Below, in pieces: positions 57,323 to 64,000 of a stretch of DNA of 64,000 nt. Location: NCBI GenBank assembly GCA_029204225.1, contig CM055092.1:75502032-75566031 (forward strand). Direction: 5' to 3'. Source of the stretch: Diphasiastrum complanatum (lineage: Eukaryota; Streptophyta; Lycopodiopsida; Lycopodiales; Lycopodiaceae). The notes under the pieces were generated by a model. It had not been told where the DNA came from, did not search any database, and saw nothing but the letters and a program-made list of their open reading frames with translations. Numbering within the stretch: position 1 is the stretch's first letter; every line of letters begins with the position of its first letter. Both the position numbers and the translations under genes were made by a program.

Positions 57323-58497
57323 ACAACAGAGAGAGAGATGGTCTCAACCACAATCAGTCTCTTAAACGAGCTCCACCATAGAGCCAGCCATCGATGCATG
57401 CTCCTCCCGGTTACCACACCACCTAGCAATCACAGCATGCGCTCATCTTCCACAGCAGCCATCACTGGAAGAGAAGAGCATGATTTGCATCATGGCTTTA
57501 AGGTTGTTGCCTTCATCCCAACAGCAGGGTTGCACCTTCTGCGCAATTAGAGTGTCTGGGTCCTCTCAAGGTCATTAGTCACCAACAGGCCTTGATGTGG
57601 AATTAAATCTCAGCTTGACCAATAATCTCGAACACTGGAGGGCCGGTCTACCATATTAGGACTATTCCATGTCCTTAGCAAAATATGGTCGTAATAGTGA
57701 CAGATTAATAGCTTGCAATAGGGCATTTTTTACCCTTTGCACAGCTTTGTTTGCTTTACTTACTAATCTTTTAAGCATAAGCAAAGTTCTACAATACAAT
57801 TCTTTAGGGTTTGTAATCATTATGCTTGAGAAACAGGGTAGATGCTGCCTAAATTTTATCAGAAACTAATTCCTGCAGGTTACTTCAACCATTATATCGA
57901 ATAGCACTTGTTTTGAACCAAACCACTTCCAAAAAATGGCCTTACAGCTTCCAAACCCTGCAATTCCATGGTTAGTTTGCTAGAAAATGAAGCATAAACA
58001 TGTAACTCCATAATAGACTGCCATGCAAACCTGTAAATCATCATCAACACTCACAACCAAATGATTAGTGCATTTTTTGCCTCTATTCTTGCCTTTTCCC
58101 ATCGATTTAACACAAAACCGGCTTCCTAAAAAGCAATAGACAACAATCCAAATACAAAAACCACCAAAGAAAAGAACTAGAAGCCTGAAGAGGAAAAAAA
58201 TTCTAGCATAACCTCTAAAGAAATTGTTGCTTCGATAAAGTGCCAATTGTAAAGTAATCGGCAACAATGGAACCAAAAACAGAATTTCTTCCAAAAACTC
58301 AATTCGAAATGCTTTAAAAACTTAATCGAATGTGACCTTGGTAGTGCACTTACCACACAAACGATTGCACTTCGAAAAAGATTTTCAACGGGAATAAAAA
58401 TCCAAAATTTTACCACTTGTTGCTTACTCCACTGAAATATGGAGAAAACGTCAAGATTCATTCCAACACTATCAATGGCAAAATCCTGCTTAGAATG
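56084..58497 (-). other. Very long leader or insertion between PBS and gag of copia element 5
   Basis: About 2.4 kb separates the minus-strand primer-binding site (58513-58498) from the recognisable gag. It holds an (AG)n tract at 57290-57319 and no supported coding frame. The first part of gag is missing, so this may be leader plus unrecognised gag plus insertions. Confidence 0.5.
57290..57319. repeat. (AG)15 microsatellite
   Basis: A 30-bp AG tract inside the presumed leader of copia element 5. Confidence 0.95.
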
Positions 58498-58513
58498 GCT
58501 CTGATACCAACGT
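58498..58513 (-). promoter_or_regulatory. Primer-binding site of copia element 5
   Basis: On the minus strand this reads ttggtatcagagcc, matching the initiator-methionine tRNA complement. The LTR that should precede it (above 58513) is not recognisable, because an unrelated coding relic begins within about 50 bases. Confidence 0.8.
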
Positions 58514-58561
58514 AAAATCCTACACACAGGATACTGATCTAAGCATACCAATCAAAGCAAC

Positions 58562-59170
58562 AACACAAGGGAACGGGTGGTGGATAAACCAGCCCAAGTG
58601 GTGACTGTCCTGCAGGCCCAGGTTCTCCAAGAAAAGACAATGCGACAAACGTATGAATCTGACTGCCAACACCTAGTCCTGAAATAGACAATGTTAGAAC
58701 AAGAACATGAATCTCTCCGAGCTTCTGAGAAATCGCTCAAAGACTATGTCTGCCAACTGGAGCGCAATGTCTCAAAGGAGAAAATGGAGAATCACCGGGT
58801 CCAAGACAATTTCAAGACTTAGCAGGCGGCCTTGGAACTGAAGGTCCAACAGGCAAACCAAAAATAGCTGGTGCAAGCCATCCATACTGCCCTAGATCAG
58901 ATGGTCACAACAGTAGAAGATGAATCACCAGCCGCTCAGAAATTGCAAAGGAAGCGCGTTGAGTATTACAAGGACCATTCTAGTTGGGTGTTGCAGACGT
59001 ACTAGAATCAGCGAAAGTTTCATGACGCGGAGCTCCACGCCAAGGATACCGAGCTGGCAATCCTACGTGCCACACTCCAAGAAGATGAGCATGCACTTCA
59101 GACAGCAAAGGCCCAACTGAAGACCATCAAGAAGCATTTCAAGGCGGTTCTAGAGTTTTCCACCTCTCTA
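58562..59170 (+). pseudogene. Coiled-coil protein relic with four TAG stops
   Basis: One frame (first base of each codon at position = 2 mod 3) encodes about 200 residues rich in Gln, Glu, Lys and Leu with heptad-like spacing: LQAQVLQEKTMRQTYESDCQ, LKDYVCQLERNVSKEKMENH, KLQRKRVEYYKDHSSWVLQT and AKDTELAILRATLQEDEHAL. It is interrupted only by four stops, all TAG (58685, 58820, 58865, 59003), each in a position where glutamine (CAG) fits the surrounding sequence. I do not recognise the protein. It appears to continue, decayed, to about 60.9 kb in the same frame. Confidence 0.7.
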
Positions 59171-60180
59171 GACCGTAATTTACCACTTACTTCTCATTAC
59201 TTGATTAGACTAGTTTTTTATTATTTTTCTCTGCCATTCTCAGCTTCCCCCCTCTTAATTCAGGTGTCATTCATATTTATCAGATTGCATCGGAGGCCAA
59301 TAAAAATATTTTTGTTGTTGTCGTCCTTACTGGTTTCATCCAGGTTAAGGACTTTGGATATTTATGCAATATTTTTGGGAGTCCTCCACTCCGTTTTGTA
59401 GCCGACCTTTGTGCCATCATTAATTATTCAGAAGATAGATGCTTCCAATTGGAGCTAGATTAGATGCATCAATCCCCCCCATTCATCCCTTCATCTTCAC
59501 AACATCAGTAGGTACGGTACGCGCCAGAGTACCAGCCAACAGGATCAGAGAAGCCTTCCGACGCCCTCGTAGAGCACATTACGCACTGCCAAACCACCAC
59601 CACCGCACTTCTGGATGCCCTAACGCCTGGCTTATAATAAGCTCAAAGCCCTTTATTATAATTGCCAACAGTATCATCCCGCCACCCTCATCATCTGCTA
59701 CAACGCGGCCTTGGCTCATTATAACACCATCGTCCAAGATCCATCCATCATGCATCCCTGCTAGATTTTTCTGACTTCCCATTCATCAAATCCACCTCCA
59801 CCTTCGACTACCACCAACTTCAACTAACCTTCTCTCACTTCGACCTTCAAACTGGCGAAGATTCGCACCTTCGACCAGGACCTTCTGTATGACACTAGGT
59901 AGAAGCTACCAAAACCTTTCAGATCGATCCTAACATGCCCGAACTCGAGATTGCATCTCCACCTCGTGGCCTCTCACTACCTTGTGCAGTTCTCCTCCTC
60001 GTGCCTCTTCACCACCTCCCACCTCCTCTTCTCCACCCAAATCTGATCTCCTCTCTGCTTCCACAGTTTCTCCTAACCCTGTGGATAACCTCCCTGATCT
60101 TGTGGCGGTACATAAACACTAGTACAATAAAGTCTTTACGGTTACCTGATTCTGAACAGTCGGCCCTCTTTGAGAGGAAA
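59171..60180 (+). pseudogene. Proline/histidine-rich middle of the unknown relic
   Basis: Broken frames suggest continued coding: a stretch around 59530-59630 reads SEKPSDALVEHITHCQTTTT, and around 59770-59880 FSDFPFIKSTSTFDYHQLQL and TGEDSHLRPG, separated by several stops. An intron is possible near 59175-59400, where the sequence is T-rich and noncoding in character. The assignment to the same gene as the coiled coil is an inference from strand and spacing. Confidence 0.4.
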
Positions 60181-60877
60181 TTATCTAGATGTCACCACCC
60201 AAGGCGGCTATACACTACCAAGAAAGCTCGAGGAGCTACTCAAAAAGAAGTCAGTCGATGCCCTTTCGCTCCTACATCCTCAACCAGAGTGGAGGAAGGA
60301 GACACTTTTACGCAACCCCTAGCTGATCAAAGAATATCTTACAGCTCTGGCGGTTCTACATGTTGATCCTGCATACCATCCACTGCCCTGAAGAAGATCA
60401 TGGACCGCACTTAAAACTTCAAGTGTAGGGGCTTAATACTGGCCAATCATTAAGTCTGCAAAAGGTTGGAGCATGACGGTCGACTTCCAACGAGCCCTCA
60501 ACCGATTCCTCACTAAAGCGGCCAATTCACCATACCCAATAGTTCGAGAGGCCTACTACAATGTGGAAACCCTTCTGACGGCCAACAAAGTCGACACCAA
60601 GTGGGACCTCTATTTTGGAGAGTATTGCTTCGACCCCAACTTGGCTTTCAAGACAACGACAATCATGGACCAGGGTACCGCTATACCGGACCTACCATCG
60701 GCTATCAACAACATCATTTGTCAATATAGGCCATTTGGAAAGATGGTATACTACACAATTTTGGGAAAACATGCACATGGCGTTCGACCCAATTTGCTCT
60801 CAATCAATCCATCGCTCCCAATGTCAGACACTCTCAATTGGTGCACTGTACTCGCAAGCCAAAGATGCGATAAATAG
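60181..60877 (+). pseudogene. C-terminal part of the unknown relic
   Basis: The frame reads LPRKLEELLKKKSVDALSLL, then TAG (60320), LIKEYLTALAVLHVDPAYHP, TGA (60389), TAA (60434), and an open block from 60473: MTVDFQRALNRFLTKAANSP, YPIVREAYYNVETLL, KWDLYFGEYCFDPNLAFKTT and PDLPSAINNIICQYRPFGKM. Near 60755 the coding sense moves to another frame that leads into SIGALYSQAKD. No family is recognised. A gag-like or transposon-borne protein is possible because its end is shared with a repeat at 30.2 kb. Confidence 0.5.
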
Positions 60878-60930
60878 AGATAGATCTAAAATATTGATGG
60901 GCCAAAATAAGAAAGGACCCGAGTAGTTTA
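60822..60930 (+). repeat. 105-bp repeat shared with 30194-30302
   Basis: The second copy of the sequence beginning tgtcagacac. It reads SIGALYSQAKDAINRDRSKI in the frame that is also open in the other copy. Confidence 0.75.
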
Positions 60931-61503
60931 AAATGCAATTTGGATTTTTAAACTCTTAAGATAGTCAAGTTGTTATGGCACATGGTTTTGGATAAACCAA
61001 AAATCCTAACCCTAACTAGAAACTCGAGTTGCCAATGTGCTCCAAAAATAATATATCTTCTCACTATGGGAGAGATGATATACATAGCAAAACTCACTTC
61101 CTTTGCTAAGTTAGGTGATTTTTGTGATTTTTGCGTGTATGTACTGTGGTGAGAGATTGAGAGGTAAGAGGTTTCAAATCCAAGCACCCAATCACTACCA
61201 TAAAACCCGAAAACCCCATAAAATCAGAAAAAAAAAAAAAACCGCTTTATGGGCAATTTGGTGTAAAAAATGGCCAAAAATATGCTATCAGATCTAATAA
61301 CTTTATGCTCAGACTGAATCGAATCTTTGCCCACCTGGGCAGTACATTCTGCCACATCAACAATACCTACAATCAGTTAGGCGAAGGTTAGTTCTTAGTA
61401 GTTTCGCTAAAATAGTCAAAAAAATCAAAAATCCCTTGTAAAAAATGTCCAGAATCTCACAACAGCCGAAAACACCCCAAACAACTTCGCCCAGCTTGAT
61501 TTT
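60931..61503 (+). other. Possible LTR body before a primer-binding-like site
   Basis: If TGTCAGACAC (60822) is an LTR start, the LTR would end just before tagcatcagagccac (61507-61521), which resembles a diverged primer-binding site. No coding evidence. The alternative is that this is plain decayed repeat. Confidence 0.3.
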
Positions 61504-63356
61504 TAGCATCAGAGCCACTGTGATCATGTTGTCAACTCAGGATTGTTAAAGCATATGATTTCAATTAACTAACAACATGTATTCAGCAATACTTGCAAAT
61601 AAATTATCAATACTTTTTTGGTACTTTCCGTGCTATGTTATTACCAATTGCCTAAATTTGGTACTGGTTTGGGTACTATTTTAGCGACCAAGCTAAAACT
61701 GTTTCGAACTATTTTGGATATCAATTCTTAATGTTTGGTACCTATTGCCTCTGTTTTTGTACTATGTACCGAATATTTGGTACTATTTATATGCTCCTTC
61801 AAAACCGTGAGGTAATTTTTGGTAATGTCTGATATTTATCTTTTGTTTTCTACAAATATTTATGCTCAAATAAGTGTGAGGTCTGGCGTGAAGACTTCAA
61901 GGAAATTCCTTAACGTCACGAGGATAAACTGGGGGTGGCCAGTACTTTTTGGAGGTCCGTCGAAGGTAAGTTTTGAGTGTACGGTATCGAATCAGGAGCA
62001 TGATTTATGATTAGTGGTCAGAGTTTGTTATTTCTCACAATGAACTTGTTTCAAATGCATACAACAATCATGCGCAAGATGTTGAACCTATCTCTGAAGT
62101 TTGTGCCAGTGCATCAAATCCCAGGATCTTGGAGCTACCACGTTACTGTAGAATAAATGGAATGCAAAATAAATGGCATGACTTGTCTTCACATATATAC
62201 AAAAGAGAGGTAAATAAAATTGGGGGTTATTTTTTGCATATTTGCTAATTGAACACATACTCTAAGACATGGCCAAAAAGCACACGTTTCGTTTCATGGA
62301 TGCACGTTCTTTCAGCTCTCCACCAAGGTCCGGACCTCCTTAAGTGTTCGGACCATCACCACAATTTAGCCCTTAACATTGGCTTTCTTCCCACATTGCC
62401 AAGTTCTTAGGTTCACAAGTTGGGGACATGGGCTCAACCATCAATTAGTTGGGGATGTACCTTTTGCCCACCCATCAGGTTTGGGTTGTGATTTTCCTGT
62501 TCTTCTTTCCCGACGGTTGCATACTCTAGAGCTGGATCGCAAAGCAGCCTATTGCAGAGAGAGGTCTACCAGAATGCCAACAGCTCATCGTCGGCAAAAT
62601 CCGACAAGGTAAGTAAGAGATGTGCATCCTTTTACAATTTTTATTTCCATTGTTTGGAAGTTATATTTTGCTAGGTATCAAGTTCCCCTTGTGATGTGGT
62701 TACGGCTGTGTTTCTTTTGAGTTTTATTCTCAGCAATTAGAATCAAACATTGATATAATCAACAATCGAGCAATCAGATCCCGTGATTTATGAAAAACGG
62801 ATCAAATTGATCTACTGATTCCTCACTATTTACCAAAAGTGCATCCCTTATTTGAATCTTACCTTCTATGGTTATCAATCTGTCAATAGATCAGATGCCA
62901 TTTCATGAGGACTTAGATCTTGAGATGTTCTCTTTTCTCTAAGGTTTATTCTAATAATACGTTTCTCACAGTTGGCATTTTTCGAAAAGTGTTTGGAGAC
63001 AACGATACGATTGGGCAAAAAGTATCCCTAAATACTTATCCCTTCAGAGCATGCTATAGCTCATAATAAAGAGGAGCTCGGGAGCTTCATTATAATATCT
63101 TTGCTTTTTAAAAGTAGTGACTTGATTTGAAGATACGACATGCAAGGCTATTTTTGGGCATCTTGTGACCGAACAACTTCTGCCACCTGTTTATTAAACT
63201 TTTGCATCCTTAATCTTTTCAGATTTGTTGCATTTATTACAGCAAGCTCTGCCATATCCAAAAGCTTTTCTCATATGATGTCCCTAGTTTAGCTTTGTTC
63301 TTTAGCAAGATGAAACAAGATCTGCAATGATCACCTTCACTCCATTTTAAGCAATA
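61504..63356. other. AT-rich region with TTTGGTAC cluster, no gene recognised
   Basis: From about 61612 to 61795 the motif ttggtac occurs repeatedly (for example ttttttggtactttcc, aaatttggtactgg, aatgtttggtacc, aatatttggtac). The frame 62379-62612 is not recognised. The rest is unremarkable. Confidence 0.5.
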
Positions 63357-63826
63357 AGAGGCCTGCCCCACTTATAGGTTAGCAACTTTCAGTTAGTGCT
63401 AATTGAGAGATGTGTTGCCCCATCTACAGTAAGCATAGCCAAGTTAGCTAACAAATTCCATTAGCACTCATTTTGCCTACCTCACTAACTGTTTTGAAAT
63501 AGGTTCCTTAAGCTTATTGGTGCTCCAATTAACTATGAACCCAACTGCCAACAGTCCATTGCTCTCTTCTCCTCCAACTGGCGTGGAACAAGCAGGGGCG
63601 TGGAGCAAGCTTTCAGCAGGACATGGAACAAGCTTCACCCACCCTACTTCTACAGTCTATTGCTTTGCTTAACTAAGCCACTAATGGGTGTGGAGATGGG
63701 GCAACGCCTCAGTTATAGCAAACAAAATTGAGTAGGTGGGGCAACAAGAAAGCCAGTCAGCTAACTGGCACAAGTTAGCACTAACATCACTGTTAGTTAG
63801 CTAACCTGTAAGTGGGAAAGGCCCCT
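63357..63826. mobile_element. Short inverted-repeat transposon (MITE), hAT-like
   Basis: The left end agaggcctgccccacttata and the right end (minus strand) aggggcctttcccacttaca, both followed by ggttagc, are imperfect inverted repeats of about 27 bp. Inner parts are also partly inverted (gttagtgctaa; gttgccccatct). Flanks aagcaata (63349-63356) and aagcactt (63827-63834) could be a mutated 8-bp target duplication, which would fit a hAT origin. No coding capacity. Confidence 0.7.
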
Positions 63827-63834
63827 AAGCACTT

Positions 63835-64000
63835 TACAATGTCTCATCTTTTGTACTAACCATAATTTGAGTAAGGAGTATCATGCATCTCTTGAAATAC
63901 CTGCTCTTCAACCATCAATCATCACGTATGCAGAGTTAATCATTCGAGTACTATTATCAATCTAATATCAAGAAAATTAGAATGATCAATCCAGTTTCAT
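63835..64000. other. Right edge, nothing recognised
   Basis: AT-rich sequence with no feature that I can support. Confidence 0.5.

Noticed and set aside
62379-62612. 77-codon plus-strand frame as a small gene
   Set aside because: No recognisable domain, no clear promoter or splice context, and a length expected by chance.

Overview
This window is nuclear DNA from a land plant. The two intact genes are split by GT-AG introns and belong to plant-type families: an L-gulonolactone oxidase-like flavoenzyme and a TIC32-like short-chain dehydrogenase. A broken ankyrin-repeat gene ends in a plant-type PGG membrane domain. Almost everything else is transposable-element debris (CACTA-type DNA transposons, many Ty1/copia and one Ty3/gypsy retroelement, an apparent hAT-like MITE) and long AG/CT microsatellites. 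The sequence does not fix the lineage. A non-flowering land plant would fit, but that is a guess.

Layout. At 0.9-5.0 kb lies a decayed CACTA TNP2 transposase on the minus strand, with a CACTA-type terminus at 886. At 7.1-9.5 kb is a second DNA-transposon gene (plus strand, Transposase_24/Ptta-like) whose last exon is tandemly duplicated. At 10.7-12.1 kb is an ankyrin-PGG pseudogene on the minus strand. From 12.9 to 16.4 kb is a cluster of short palindromic repeats, paired inverted ends and a 66-bp tandem repeat. At 18.2-21.8 kb is a copia element whose reverse transcriptase is cut off by a 3.2-kb unit (21.84-25.08 kb) bounded by inverted repeats of about 235 bp. That unit carries a relative of the 7-9 kb transposase gene. 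The intact lactone oxidase gene follows at 25.6-27.5 kb.

From 28.2 to 31.5 kb are minus-strand copia remnants. At 31.9-37.95 kb is the best-preserved element: a copia with both LTRs (about 6% diverged by eye), a 5-bp target duplication, PBS, polypurine tract and a recognisable but broken gag-pol. It is followed by two (GA)n tracts of about 100 bp and a run of 25 G. At 39.7-40.6 kb is a gypsy integrase relic. The intact eight-exon dehydrogenase gene occupies 43.3-45.6 kb on the minus strand. From 48.2 to 54.9 kb is a pile-up of LTRs and two copia bodies. From 55.3 to 58.5 kb is a minus-strand copia with a very long leader. From 58.6 to 60.9 kb is an unrecognised coiled-coil pseudogene whose four N-terminal stops are all TAG. 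A MITE of about 470 bp lies near the right edge.

The two intact genes are not co-regulated in any visible way; they are isolated single genes between nested repeats. I saw no tRNA, rRNA or CRISPR feature. Exon limits come from reading frames, splice consensus and family resemblance recalled from memory, not from any search.
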